64,000 nt of DNA from Polluticoccus soli. GTDB taxonomy: Bacteria > Bacteroidota > Bacteroidia > Chitinophagales > Chitinophagaceae. The translations under genes and the position numbers were made by a program. The notes beneath the pieces are model-generated. The model saw nothing but the letters and a program-made list of their open reading frames with translations, was not told the DNA's origin and made no database searches. The number at the start of each line of letters is the position of its first letter. Positions within the stretch are counted from its first letter, which is position 1. The stretch lies in contig NZ_JARJHT010000002.1 of assembly GCF_029269745.1 (NCBI RefSeq), positions 868,001 to 932,000 of the forward strand, written 5' to 3'. Below, in pieces: positions 50,089 through 59,371 of this stretch.

Positions 50089-51003
50089 ATGAAAAAAGCA
50101 CTTCTTCAAATTCACGCGGCTGTTCTGCTCTGGGGCTTTACCGGCGTCTTGGGCAGAGCTATCGATCTTAGCGCCCCGGTGTTGGTGTGGTACCGTATGC
50201 TGCTCACAGCAGTTTTCATGTTCGTAATACTGCAATACCGCAAACAATGGCTCAGCATAGGCCGCAAAGACATAGCACCTATGGCTGCAGTAGGCAGCCT
50301 GATGGCGCTGCACTGGGTGGCTTTTTACGGCTCTATCAAATTCTCCAATGCCTCGATCGCACTTGTCTGCCTGTCCACTGCGAGCATATTCACGTCACTG
50401 CTTGACCCTTTCGTAAATAAGGGGAAACATGATATATATGAGTTGCTGTTAGGCCTTCTGGCACTTGCAGGGGTATTCCTGATATACCATACTTACCGCA
50501 TGGAGCAATCTTATGTACTGGGTATTATTTTCGGCGTAATAGCGGCCATTCTGAGCTCGGTTTTTACGGTTATCAACAAACGCATCGCCAACCGCTACCC
50601 TGCCCGCACCATTGTTTTCTACGAAATGTCGACGGGACTAGTGCTGCTTACCCTGCTGATGCCCATTCAGTTATTCTATATACCAGACACTGTGATCCTG
50701 CCATCGGCCATGGATTGGGTATGGCTGGTAGTTTTGAGTTTGTGCTGCACAGTGTGGGCACAGAGCCTGGCCATAAATGCACTAAAACACATCAGTTCCT
50801 TTACTGCTACGTTAAGCGTTAACCTCGAGCCGGTTTATGGTATTGTGCTTGCTTTTATCTTTTTTAAGGAGAACAAAGAGCTGCATAGCGGCTTTTACGC
50901 TGGCATGGCTTTGATATGCCTCTCGGTAGTTCTGCAAACCATACGTATCCTGCGGCCAAAAGCTTCTCCGGGATATATTAAAGAAAAAGCAGGGATAGAT
51001 TAA
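50089..51003 (+). CDS. DMT-superfamily (EamA) transporter
   Basis: A 304-residue membrane protein with ten predicted helices in two EamA repeats. The first begins M-K-K-A-L-L-Q-I-H-A-A-V-L-L-W-G-F; the second begins Y-V-L-G-I-I-F-G-V-I-A-A-I-L-S-S. The motif L-E-P-V-Y-G-I-V-L-A-F appears in the late helices, typical of the drug/metabolite transporter superfamily. These export or import metabolites such as amino acids; the substrate cannot be told. The start is chosen at 50089 because the -7 box lies just upstream. A small unknown gene follows after 27 bases. Confidence 0.9.
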   Translation: MKKALLQIHAAVLLWGFTGVLGRAIDLSAPVLVWYRMLLTAVFMFVILQYRKQWLSIGRKDIAPMAAVGSLMALHWVAFYGSIKFSNASIALVCLSTASIFTSLLDPFVNKGKHDIYELLLGLLALAGVFLIYHTYRMEQSYVLGIIFGVIAAILSSVFTVINKRIANRYPARTIVFYEMSTGLVLLTLLMPIQLFYIPDTVILPSAMDWVWLVVLSLCCTVWAQSLAINALKHISSFTATLSVNLEPVYGIVLAFIFFKENKELHSGFYAGMALICLSVVLQTIRILRPKASPGYIKEKAGID

Positions 51004-51030
51004 CTACCTTTATAGTATAAATTTTGTGTT

Positions 51031-51399
51031 ATGGGCCTGACGATAGAAGAGAAACTAACCAACGAAGGAATTCTGAAGAGTGAGCCAGCGGTGTGGGTCA
51101 ACTCCGAATCGGTAATGCAAAACGGCAGACTGGTACTTTCAGTTAAGCACCTTGTGTTCATGCTGAATGACGCTGTCACAGCGGCCATCTCCATTGACCT
51201 TGACACAATAAACATCTTATCTAACGAAACAGTGCTTACTGATAGCAATATCCTGGCAATAACTTACCTGCAATACGACACTGCGAAATTTACTGTACTG
51301 AACTACGAAGAGTGGGAAAAAGCCATAGAACTGGCGAGGATGAAGCCGCATATAGGTAGGACCAATTCCAGCCCTATACAAGGGCCTGCAAGTGCTTAA
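51031..51399 (+). CDS. Hypothetical protein, possible PH/GRAM-like fold
   Basis: A 122-residue soluble protein of unknown function. It has repeated beta-strand patterns, a final amphipathic helix (Y-E-E-W-E-K-A-I-E-L-A) and a Pro/Ser-rich tail. The strand order and W-V-N-S-E-S opening remotely suggest a bacterial PH/GRAM-like domain, but this is a weak impression. It follows the DMT transporter by 27 bases and may be co-transcribed. Confidence 0.6.
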   Translation: MGLTIEEKLTNEGILKSEPAVWVNSESVMQNGRLVLSVKHLVFMLNDAVTAAISIDLDTINILSNETVLTDSNILAITYLQYDTAKFTVLNYEEWEKAIELARMKPHIGRTNSSPIQGPASA

Positions 51400-51498
51400 A
51401 GAGATAAAAAAGCAGAAAATGTAACAAGTGGCGTAGGACTATATGCAACTACGCACGCTATTTTTATGTTATACCTTTTAGATTTTACGTTACCATCG

Positions 51499-51506
51499 TA
51501 CCTTTG
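51499..51506 (+). promoter_or_regulatory. -7 box of the E1 dehydrogenase gene
   Basis: TACCTTTG followed by five bases and the ATG at 51512. No -33 TTG. Predicted leaderless start. Confidence 0.5.
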
Positions 51507-51511
51507 CAGCT

Positions 51512-53908
51512 ATGCTGCAGGAAGCCTCTACTAAAAAGTCCGCTAGGTTATCTTTTGAAGAATTTAAACTGGAAGTGCTGAACGATTTTCACATGGCGGT
51601 GGCCAGCCGTGAAGCAAGCCTTATCGGCCGTCGCGAAGTACTGACCGGAAAAGCCAAGTTTGGCATCTTTGGCGATGGCAAAGAACTGGCCCAGATAGCC
51701 GCGGCCAAATGCATGCAGCCCGGCGATGTACGTTCCGGCTACTATCGCGACCAGACGTTGATGTTTGCAACGGGCATGAGCGATATCGAAAAATTCTTTT
51801 CTCAGCTTTATGCCAACCCGGATGTGGAACATGAACCTTCTACCGCCGGCCGTATGATGAACGGTCACTACGGCACCCGCTGGGTAGATGATAATGGCGA
51901 CTGGAAAGATCTTACCCAAACACCACAATCATCGAGCGACATTTCTCCTACTGCAGGACAAATGGTGCGCGCATTGGGTTTGGCCCAGGCATCTAAGATG
52001 TACCGCAATGTGGAGGAAACAAAAAAAGGCTTTGAGAAATTCACCAAGAACGGTAACGAGGTAGTATTCTGCACCATCGGTGATGCGTCTACTTCAGAAG
52101 GTCTGTTTTGGGAAACCGTGAACGCCGCCGGCGTATTGCAGGTACCTCTGGCGATCTTCGTGTGGGACGATGGTTACGGAATCTCTGTTCCGCGTAAATA
52201 CCAGACAACCAAGAACTCGATATCTGAGGCCCTGGCAGGTATGCAATGGGATGATAAGAAAGGTGGCCTGAATATCTATACAGTAAAGGGCTGGGACTAT
52301 CCCGGCATGATGCAAACCTTCCAGCAAGGTATTGCCCGCGTACGTGAAACACATATCCCTGCTATCTTCCACGTACAGGAAGTTACGCAACCTCAAGGCC
52401 ACTCTACTTCAGGCTCACATGAGCGTTACAAAAGCAAAGAACGCCTGGAATGGGAAAAGGAATGGGATTGTATCGCTAAAATGCGCGAGTTTATCCTGGA
52501 GAATAATATCGCTACTGAAGAGGAGATCAATAAATTAGAAGATACTGCTAAGGAGGAAGCCCGTACTGCCAAACAACGCGCATGGGACAACTTCATCACC
52601 CCCATTCGCCAACAGGTGCAGCAAGCAACCAATGCCTGCAACCAGGTGGTGTATGAAGGTGGCGCTAATACAGAACAAATAGCTGCGCTGGTTCAACAGC
52701 TGAACGCAATAAAAGAACCTATCCGCAAAGACGTGATGCAGACACTGCGCCGCGTGCTAGGCATGTGCTCAGGTAACAGCGATGCAGTACGCAGCCTGCG
52801 CAACCTGTACAACAACCTGATGGCAGATAACAGGGACAAGTTCAACTCACATCTGCATTCAGAGTCGCCGTACAGCGCAATGAAGGTAAAAGAAGTAGCG
52901 CCAGTATTCACTGATGCATCGCAATCGCTGAATGGGTATGAGATACTGAATAAGTTCTTTGACCTAACCTTTGCCAACAATCCCGCTGTAGTAGCCTTCG
53001 GCGAAGACTTGGGTAAAATTGGTGACGTAAACCAGGGCTTCGCAGGATTGCAGGATAAATACGGAGAGCTGCGCATATCGGATACTGGTATCCGCGAAGC
53101 AACTATCATGGGTCAGGGCCTGGGTATGGCGATGCGTGGCCTGAGGCCTATAGCGGAGATCCAGTACCTGGATTACCTGCTGTACGGTTTGCAACCGTTG
53201 AGTGATGATGTGGCTACACTGCAATACCGCACCAAAGGCGGCCAAAAATGTCCGCTTATAGTACGTACACGTGGCCACAGGCTGGAAGGCATTTGGCACA
53301 GTGGTTCGCCGATAGGCATGATCATCAACTCTATTCGTGGTATGCACCTGTGTGTGCCTCGCAATATGACACAGGCGGCTGGTATGTACAACACCCTGCT
53401 GAAGAGCGATGAGCCCGGTATCGTGATCGAGTGCCTGAATGGTTACCGCCTGAAGGAAATGATGCCGGATAACCTGGCTGAGTATACAGTACCTTTCGGA
53501 GTGCCGGAAGTAGTGCGCGAAGGAACCGATATTACGATCGTTTCTTACGGCTCTACCCTGCGTGTCATCGAAGAGGCTATTGTCAACTACCTCGAACCAC
53601 TGGGTATCTCTTGCGAAGTGGTTGACGTAAGAACACTGCTACCTTTCGACATCAACAGCATGATCGTTGAATCGTTGAAAAAGACGAACCGCATTGTGTT
53701 TATAGATGAAGACGTGCCCGGTGGTGCATCTGCCTACATGTTCCAACAGGTGATGGAAAAACAAGGGGGCTACCAATGGTTGGACGTAGCTCCGCGTACT
53801 ATCAGCGCACAGGCGCACCGTCCAGCTTATGCGACAGACGGCGACTACTTCTCGAAACCAAATGCAGAAGATATCGCTGCGATCATCGAAGAAATGATGG
53901 CCGAATAG
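51512..53908 (+). CDS. 2-oxoacid dehydrogenase E1, fused alpha and beta subunits
   Basis: A 798-residue thiamine-diphosphate enzyme joining the E1 alpha (about 10-360) and E1 beta (about 470-798) subunits of a branched-chain 2-oxoacid (or pyruvate) dehydrogenase. The alpha part has G-D-A-S-T-S-E-G-L-F-W-E-T-V-N, the ThDP signature, and F-V-W-D-D-G-Y-G-I-S. The beta part has V-V-A-F-G-E-D-L-G-K and the family motifs L-R-P-I-A-E-I-Q-Y and G-H-R-L-E-G-I-W-H-S-G-S-P. Decarboxylation of the 2-oxoacid passes the acyl group to the E2 lipoyl domain. Fused forms are common in Bacteroidota; E2/E3 genes are elsewhere. Confidence 0.92.
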   Translation: MLQEASTKKSARLSFEEFKLEVLNDFHMAVASREASLIGRREVLTGKAKFGIFGDGKELAQIAAAKCMQPGDVRSGYYRDQTLMFATGMSDIEKFFSQLYANPDVEHEPSTAGRMMNGHYGTRWVDDNGDWKDLTQTPQSSSDISPTAGQMVRALGLAQASKMYRNVEETKKGFEKFTKNGNEVVFCTIGDASTSEGLFWETVNAAGVLQVPLAIFVWDDGYGISVPRKYQTTKNSISEALAGMQWDDKKGGLNIYTVKGWDYPGMMQTFQQGIARVRETHIPAIFHVQEVTQPQGHSTSGSHERYKSKERLEWEKEWDCIAKMREFILENNIATEEEINKLEDTAKEEARTAKQRAWDNFITPIRQQVQQATNACNQVVYEGGANTEQIAALVQQLNAIKEPIRKDVMQTLRRVLGMCSGNSDAVRSLRNLYNNLMADNRDKFNSHLHSESPYSAMKVKEVAPVFTDASQSLNGYEILNKFFDLTFANNPAVVAFGEDLGKIGDVNQGFAGLQDKYGELRISDTGIREATIMGQGLGMAMRGLRPIAEIQYLDYLLYGLQPLSDDVATLQYRTKGGQKCPLIVRTRGHRLEGIWHSGSPIGMIINSIRGMHLCVPRNMTQAAGMYNTLLKSDEPGIVIECLNGYRLKEMMPDNLAEYTVPFGVPEVVREGTDITIVSYGSTLRVIEEAIVNYLEPLGISCEVVDVRTLLPFDINSMIVESLKKTNRIVFIDEDVPGGASAYMFQQVMEKQGGYQWLDVAPRTISAQAHRPAYATDGDYFSKPNAEDIAAIIEEMMAE

Positions 53909-53928
53909 CCTATTCGAACATAACATTG

Positions 53929-53955
53929 AAGCCCCGCTTACGCGGGGTTTTTTTA
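53929..53955 (+). terminator. Terminator
   Basis: CCCCGC-ttac-GCGGGG stem flanked by A and a seven-T run, 20 bases after the E1 gene stop. Confidence 0.85.
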
Positions 53956-54095
53956 TTCTGTCCAAAGCAACATTAACGCAATTGCCATGAGTATATGACT
54001 TTGTCATGAAAAAATAAAAAAACTACTGAAAGAAACAGCATTCATACACACGGCTTCGTTATTGGAGTATCTTAGGCTGAACCATTAACCTACTT

Positions 54096-55448
54096 ATGAA
54101 AAAACTGTACACCTTTTGCCGCATCACGGCCCTTTCAACTCTTTTGTTTAGCGGATCATTGAAATCGAATGGCCAGTACTGCATTACTAATCTGTACCTG
54201 ACCGGCTGCACAAACAATGACTATATCCGGTCTTTTCGTACCAGCGGAGGAATGGGTGACATAATGAACCCCTCCACAGGTTGCTCAAACACAACCAACG
54301 GTTACACGTACTATAGCGCTCTTTCGCACACCACCAGCGTGGGAAACAACGTTAACTTTAGCATAGTCAACAACCCGTTCAACAATGAAAACTATTACTT
54401 TTATGTAGACTGGAACGCAGACGGCGATTTTACTGACGCAGGTGAAACGATCACAACAGGCACGGTGCCGGCCGGTGATTCCGTAACAGGAAGCTTTCCG
54501 GTTCCGCCGGGTACTACACTCGGGACAAAACGAATGAGAGCGCGGTTTGTATTTAATCCCACTACGCCTGTTACGGCATGCAGCCAGGAAAACTATGGCG
54601 AGATCGAAGATTACAATCTGAACATCGTAGCACCAGCGCCTCCATGCAATTCTCCGTCAAATGCAACAGTCAGCAACATCACCGGGGTTACCGCAGATAT
54701 GACCTGGACTGCAGTACCGGGCGCTATCGGCTATGAATGGGCGATCACCACTTCTCCAACGCCCCCTTCGTCGGGCACCGGAAGTGTTACCGGAACTGCG
54801 ATCGGCACAAACACGCTCACTCCAAACACAACTTATTATTTTCACTTACGCACGAAGTGTAGTGGCTTCAACCAGAGTTCTGGCTGGGTAACAAAAACTT
54901 TTACAACCACTTCGGCGCCTGCTTGCACCGCCCCGTCCAATTTTAAGGTAAACGACGTCACCACCAACTCGGTGCAGTTCAGCTGGTCTCCTTCAAGTAC
55001 AGCTATAAGCTATGAATATGCTATAACTACCACCACAAATCCTCCGACAACTGGTATTCCCACAACACAATTGTCAGCCAGCATTTCATTACTGAATAGT
55101 GCAACCAAGTATTATGTACGTGTTCGAAGCATCTGTAGCGCATCAACATATTCCGGATGGCTCCTTATACCAATATTTACACATTTCTCAACTTCCGTAA
55201 ATGAGGTAAACAATGACTACCTCAACATCTATCCATCTCCAGCTTCAGATAAGCTAACTATTGAGTCTGCCCAATCTGCAGATAAGGCAATAATCCAACT
55301 GATCGATGTTAGTGGAAGAATGGTCATGGAACAGGGGTTTGGCACATCGTCTACAACACTTGATATCAGCAAGCTACAACCTGGAATATATATACTAAAA
55401 TACCTGCAGGGCCCTACAGTATCGATACAGCGAATTGTAAAGCAATAA
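54096..55448 (+). CDS. Secreted GEVED-FN3 protein with T9SS type A sorting domain
   Basis: A 450-residue secreted protein and first of a tandem pair. The signal peptide ends near S-N-G-Q. A GEVED domain (about 30-185) has V-D-W-N-A-D-G-D-F-T-D-A-G-E-T and ends C-S-Q-E-N-Y-G-E-I-E-D-Y-N. Two fibronectin-III-like domains follow (about 188-275 and 280-365), each with Y-Y-F-H-L-R or Y-Y-V-R-V-R-S. The last ~75 residues (L-N-I-Y-P-S-P-A-S-D to I-Q-R-I-V-K-Q) are a T9SS type A domain. Probably a surface adhesin or binding protein. It shares its whole architecture with the gene at 55556. Confidence 0.9.
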   Translation: MKKLYTFCRITALSTLLFSGSLKSNGQYCITNLYLTGCTNNDYIRSFRTSGGMGDIMNPSTGCSNTTNGYTYYSALSHTTSVGNNVNFSIVNNPFNNENYYFYVDWNADGDFTDAGETITTGTVPAGDSVTGSFPVPPGTTLGTKRMRARFVFNPTTPVTACSQENYGEIEDYNLNIVAPAPPCNSPSNATVSNITGVTADMTWTAVPGAIGYEWAITTSPTPPSSGTGSVTGTAIGTNTLTPNTTYYFHLRTKCSGFNQSSGWVTKTFTTTSAPACTAPSNFKVNDVTTNSVQFSWSPSSTAISYEYAITTTTNPPTTGIPTTQLSASISLLNSATKYYVRVRSICSASTYSGWLLIPIFTHFSTSVNEVNNDYLNIYPSPASDKLTIESAQSADKAIIQLIDVSGRMVMEQGFGTSSTTLDISKLQPGIYILKYLQGPTVSIQRIVKQ

Positions 55449-55455
55449 CTGAATT

Positions 55456-55487
55456 AAAAGGCCCCGCTGCTTGCGGGGCTTTTTTTG
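55456..55487 (+). terminator. Terminator
   Basis: AAAAGGCCCCGC...GCGGGGCTTTTTTT, a GC-rich stem with a seven-T run, between the tandem T9SS genes. Confidence 0.92.
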
Positions 55488-55528
55488 TTATTTAGGTCGG
55501 TTATATGCACAAAGGCACTAATATTCGC

Positions 55529-55536
55529 TATCTTGG
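55529..55536 (+). promoter_or_regulatory. Possible -7 box of the second GEVED gene
   Basis: TATCTTGG, 19 bases before the ATG at 55556, identical to the -7 box at 2742-2749 of the T9SS type B gene. No -33 TTG nearby. Confidence 0.35.
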
Positions 55537-55555
55537 AACACCAAATAAATCATAT

Positions 55556-56890
55556 ATGAAAAACTTATGCCCTCTTGTCCGCTTCGCGGCTTTTTCGGCA
55601 GTTCTGCTTGCTGGCACTCTAAACTCGAACGCACAGTATTGCACAACCAATCTCTACCTTACCGGCTGCATCGATGATGACTATATACAGTCATTTCGCA
55701 CTACAGGTGGCTTGACCAACATTACCAACTACCTTACCGGCTGCTCTAATACAACTACAGCCGCGTATACCTACTATAGTGCCCACACCCATACTACAAG
55801 TGTTGGCAATTCGGTAAACTATAGCTTGGTCAACGGTCCTGTCTATGCGGAGAACTACTATCTTTTTGTAGACTGGAATGCAGATGGTGACTTTACTGAC
55901 GCCGGTGAAACAATCGCGTCGGGCGCAGTAGCGATTGGTGATTCTGTAACAGGTAGCTTTCCTGTACCGGCAGGAACATCACTTGGCACAAAAAGGATGA
56001 GGGCAAGGGTCGTTTACAATCCCTCGTCCACGGTTACAGCCTGCAGCCAGGCAAATTATGGTGAGGTTGAAGATTATAACCTTGTAGTAACGACTCCGTG
56101 CGATCCACCCTCAAGCGCCACGATCAGCAATATTGCAAGTACCAGTGCAGACATGACATGGCCTGCAGTTTCAGGCGCTATGGGTTACGATTGGGATGTT
56201 ACCACGTCTCCAACGCCACCAACAATGGGAGCTTACAATAGTACAACTACTACTGCCAGCATAGCAACATTGAGCCCTGCGACGATCTACTATTTCCATC
56301 TCCGTACTCAATGCGCCGCCGGCTATTATTCAACCTGGGTAACGCAAACTTTTACAACACTACCACCCTGCGCTCCTCCAACTATGACCATCGACGACAT
56401 CACAACGAACTCCATCAAGATCAGCTGGACCCCAGTAAGCAATGCTGTCAACTATGAATACTCGGTACTGACTACCACGCCACCGCCTCCGTCGGGCACT
56501 TCGACAACCGCACTCTCGGCAACTATTTCGTCGCTGAATGGCGCTACCAAATATTACGTACGCCTTCGTAGCGTTTGCGGAGCATCGTCCTACTCTACCT
56601 GGCAGTTCAAGCAGGCATTTACGCACTACCCAACCTCGGTTGATGAATTTAATGAAGGGTCACTTCATATCTACCCTACTCCAGCGTCAGACGTATTGAC
56701 AATCGAATCACCGGAACACCAAGGCAACGCGATCGTACAACTCACCGACGTTAGCGGACGAATGGTTATGGAACAAGAAACCAACACACCCACGACAACG
56801 CTAAATATCAGCAAACTGCAGCCAGGTGTTTACATCTTGAAGCATATGCAAGGATCCGCTGTATCGATACACCAAATTGTAAAACAGTAA
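55556..56890 (+). CDS. Secreted GEVED-FN3 protein with T9SS type A sorting domain (tandem paralogue)
   Basis: A 444-residue paralogue of the preceding gene. The start at 55556 gives a signal peptide from M-K-N-L-C-P to S-N-A-Q; an upstream in-frame ATG overlaps the promoter and is rejected. Same order: GEVED (V-D-W-N-A-D-G-D-F-T-D-A-G-E-T), two FN3-like domains with D-M-T-W and Y-Y-F-H-L-R motifs, and a T9SS type A domain ending H-Q-I-V-K-Q. The motif blocks are nearly the same, so the pair arose by gene duplication, with much more change in the FN3 loops. Likely extracellular or on the cell surface. Confidence 0.9.
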   Translation: MKNLCPLVRFAAFSAVLLAGTLNSNAQYCTTNLYLTGCIDDDYIQSFRTTGGLTNITNYLTGCSNTTTAAYTYYSAHTHTTSVGNSVNYSLVNGPVYAENYYLFVDWNADGDFTDAGETIASGAVAIGDSVTGSFPVPAGTSLGTKRMRARVVYNPSSTVTACSQANYGEVEDYNLVVTTPCDPPSSATISNIASTSADMTWPAVSGAMGYDWDVTTSPTPPTMGAYNSTTTTASIATLSPATIYYFHLRTQCAAGYYSTWVTQTFTTLPPCAPPTMTIDDITTNSIKISWTPVSNAVNYEYSVLTTTPPPPSGTSTTALSATISSLNGATKYYVRLRSVCGASSYSTWQFKQAFTHYPTSVDEFNEGSLHIYPTPASDVLTIESPEHQGNAIVQLTDVSGRMVMEQETNTPTTTLNISKLQPGVYILKHMQGSAVSIHQIVKQ

Positions 56891-56900
56891 TTTGGAATAG

Positions 56901-56926
56901 AAAGCCCCGTTCCTGCGGGGCTTTTT
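56901..56926 (+). terminator. Terminator
   Basis: AAAGCCCCG-ttcctg-CGGGGCTTT plus T run, ten bases after the second GEVED gene stop. Confidence 0.9.
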
Positions 56927-56941
56927 CGTTACATTTAATAC

Positions 56942-57745
56942 ATGAACACCGCACCCGATTATATTGAAAAGAACCGTAAGAGCTGGAACCAGAGAACAGA
57001 GGTACACGTTGAGTCTGAATTTTATGACATCCCCGGTTTTTTAAGCGGCAAATCATCGCTTAAGGAGATAGAACTTCACATGCTTGGCGATGTGAAAGGT
57101 AAAACTATCCTGCACTTGCAATGCCACTTTGGCCAGGATAGTTTGTCGCTGGCGAGGATGGGTGCTAAAGTAACGGGGGCGGACCTCTCGGACAAGGCAA
57201 TTGAAAAAGCGAAAGAGTTGAATACTCAGATGGGGCTTGATGCCGACTTTATCTGCTGTGATATCTACGATCTGCCAAAACACCTGGATAAGCAATTTGA
57301 TATTGTATTCACAACCTATGGAACGATAGGCTGGCTGCCTGATCTTGACAAATGGGCGGGAATAATATCTCACTACCTAAAACCGGGAGGACAGTTCATC
57401 TTCGTCGACTTTCATCCCGTGCTTTGGATGTTTGATGATGCCGTTGAAAAAGTTGGCTATAATTATTTCAATGACGGCCCCATCGAAGAAACGCAGGACG
57501 GAACTTATGCTGATAAAAGCGCACCAATGAAAATTGAGTATGTAGGCTGGAACCACAGCATTAGCGAGGTGGTTAACAACCTTATAAAAAACGGCCTTGA
57601 AATAGACAGTCTTGAGGAATTTGACTATTCGCCTTACAATATTTTTGCAAACCCTGTGGAAGTTGAACGGGGTAAATTTAGGGTAGCTCATCACGGCAAC
57701 AGGATCCCGCTGGTCTACTCTATAATGGCTCATAAACATCAATAA
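56942..57745 (+). CDS. Class I SAM-dependent methyltransferase
   Basis: A 267-residue methyltransferase. The SAM-binding motif I region G-K-T-I-L-H-L-Q-C-H-F-G-Q-D-S-L-S-L-A is at about 54-72, with Q-C-H-F-G in place of the usual G-x-G-x-G. Acidic Asp in V-T-G-A-D-L-S-D-K-A-I and the L-x-x-L-K-P-G-G motif (Y-L-K-P-G-G-Q-F) are in order. Substrate unknown. The next gene, an acetyltransferase, starts on the base after the stop codon, so the two are co-transcribed. Confidence 0.9.
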   Translation: MNTAPDYIEKNRKSWNQRTEVHVESEFYDIPGFLSGKSSLKEIELHMLGDVKGKTILHLQCHFGQDSLSLARMGAKVTGADLSDKAIEKAKELNTQMGLDADFICCDIYDLPKHLDKQFDIVFTTYGTIGWLPDLDKWAGIISHYLKPGGQFIFVDFHPVLWMFDDAVEKVGYNYFNDGPIEETQDGTYADKSAPMKIEYVGWNHSISEVVNNLIKNGLEIDSLEEFDYSPYNIFANPVEVERGKFRVAHHGNRIPLVYSIMAHKHQ

Positions 57746-58207
57746 ATGATACGCTCGTATATACCTACTGACAGGGCTGCGTGCCTCGACATATTTGACA
57801 GCAACTGTCCAAAATATTTCGATCCTTCAGAACGCGCATTTATAGAACAGTGGCTGAACGCACAGGATGCTGGCCAACCGACTTATCCCAATTCGTCGGC
57901 CGACCATTTTTACGTGTTAGAGAAAAACAATAAGGTGATCGCTTGCGGTGGTTTTTATTTGTTGAATGACGAGCATGCAGCCAGTATTGCGTGGGGAATG
58001 GTACATAGCGACGAGCACAGACAGGGATATGGCAAAGAGCTATTTCAATTTCGTGTAAAAGAATTGCAAAAAATCCTACCCGGCGCCAAAATAACACTTG
58101 ACACCAGCCAACAAACCTTTGGCTTTTTTGAAAAGATGGGCTTAACGGTGCAAGCGGTAACGAAGGATGGCTATGGAGCCGGACTTGACCGGTACGATAT
58201 GGCATAA
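57746..58207 (+). CDS. GNAT-family N-acetyltransferase
   Basis: A 153-residue GNAT enzyme. The acetyl-CoA-binding motif is in M-V-H-S-D-E-H-R-Q-G-Y-G-K-E-L-F (an R-x-x-G-x-G/A form), preceded by I-A-C-G-G-F-Y and followed by L-D-T-S-Q-Q-T-F-G-F-F-E-K-M-G. It acetylates an amine on a small molecule or protein that cannot be identified here. The ATG lies directly after the methyltransferase stop, and a terminator follows, so the two genes form an operon. Confidence 0.9.
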   Translation: MIRSYIPTDRAACLDIFDSNCPKYFDPSERAFIEQWLNAQDAGQPTYPNSSADHFYVLEKNNKVIACGGFYLLNDEHAASIAWGMVHSDEHRQGYGKELFQFRVKELQKILPGAKITLDTSQQTFGFFEKMGLTVQAVTKDGYGAGLDRYDMA

Positions 58208-58224
58208 AAGCATGAATAATCTCT

Positions 58225-58250
58225 AAAAGCCCTGCTGTAGCGGGGCTTTT
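58225..58250 (+). terminator. Terminator
   Basis: AAAAGCCCTGC-tgta-GCGGGGCTTTT, an 11-pair stem with one wobble, after the GNAT gene. Confidence 0.9.
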
Positions 58251-58373
58251 GTCGTTAATTGACCAAAATCAGCTCCTAAAGTGTTGAAGGTCATAACAAA
58301 CTTTAACAACCTCAACTAGCATTGCGGTATGAATTTTTTCCCTGCTGGTTTGATGAAGACAAATGGACGAAGT

Positions 58374-59288
58374 ATGAGACAGGCTTTAGTGATATTGACG
58401 ATGGTGATCCTTACCACAACACGCCTATTCGCACAGGGGTATGTTGACCAACAGGCTGTATACCCTTTGCTGGAAACACAGATCGGTGATATAGACAACG
58501 TGCCGAAAGTGGATTGGGAAGTGTACATATACAAGGATCACAACAAGAAGGACGGCAAAGGACAATGGAGCGAATTGCTTGCTTACATAAAGGATCTGCC
58601 CGGGGAGTACACTGGAGACCGCCGTTACGTAATAGAGTTGACAAACCGCGTAACGGGCGACAACATGAAAATGGGGCAAAAGCTACTGATACCTAAATCT
58701 TTCCCCAACGACTGGAGAGCTTATTCGCCTTATCCATTTCAGTATGCTGCAGCGACAGACATGCCAAAGCTGTTTATCATAGATAAGAGCACGCAGACAT
58801 TCGGTGCATACGAGTATGGCAAGCTGGTACGATGGGGCCTGGTATCAACAGGACGAAACGACGACCTTACGCCGGTGGGCAGGTATAATTTCAACTGGAA
58901 GGATGATTACCGACTATCGTCGGAAGCTCCGGAAGGTGAGCTTTGGGAAATGTATTGGATGTTCAATTTTGATGCCCGCTTGGGGATGCACGTACACCAG
59001 TATTCACTGCCAATTGCCTATCCGGCGTCACACGGTTGTGTACGAGTGAGTGAGGCAGACGCAAAATGGAACTTTGGATGGGCAAATGGCTGGTCACAAA
59101 GCGGGGGCCGTGTATCACGGAACGGTACACCTGTCATGGTAATTGGACATAACCCTGCTGGCAGGCCACAGCAATGGAATATATCAGGTGAAGGTGCAGT
59201 ATCGAGTGTCGATCTGCCGTCAAACATGGAATCAATCCCCCTCGGCTCATACGCTCAACGAGAAGCTGACTGGGCCAGCGGACAGTAA
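58374..59288 (+). CDS. Secreted L,D-transpeptidase (YkuD domain)
   Basis: A 304-residue protein. The start at 58374 yields a signal peptide ending L-F-A-Q; upstream in-frame ATGs at 58329 and 58353 only lengthen the leader. A LysM-like or unknown region comes first. The YkuD domain (about 130-240) ends in the catalytic motif H-V-H-Q-Y-S-L-P, then S-H-G-C-V-R-V, with Cys as nucleophile and His in the SHGC box. It forms 3-3 crosslinks in peptidoglycan or attaches proteins. Unlike the YafK-like enzyme at 22603 it carries the classical SHGCxR box. Confidence 0.9.
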   Translation: MRQALVILTMVILTTTRLFAQGYVDQQAVYPLLETQIGDIDNVPKVDWEVYIYKDHNKKDGKGQWSELLAYIKDLPGEYTGDRRYVIELTNRVTGDNMKMGQKLLIPKSFPNDWRAYSPYPFQYAAATDMPKLFIIDKSTQTFGAYEYGKLVRWGLVSTGRNDDLTPVGRYNFNWKDDYRLSSEAPEGELWEMYWMFNFDARLGMHVHQYSLPIAYPASHGCVRVSEADAKWNFGWANGWSQSGGRVSRNGTPVMVIGHNPAGRPQQWNISGEGAVSSVDLPSNMESIPLGSYAQREADWASGQ

Positions 59289-59312
59289 GATATATTAGAG
59301 TGCGCAAAAACA

Positions 59313-59352
59313 AATGAGGCCATTGCTAACCAAATTTCGCAATGGCCTCATT
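59313..59352. terminator. Bidirectional terminator
   Basis: AATGAGGCCATTGC pairs perfectly with GCAATGGCCTCATT, a 14-pair stem between the convergent L,D-transpeptidase and PAP2 genes. Confidence 0.88.
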
Positions 59353-59371
59353 ATTTATGCTATCCTAACAA

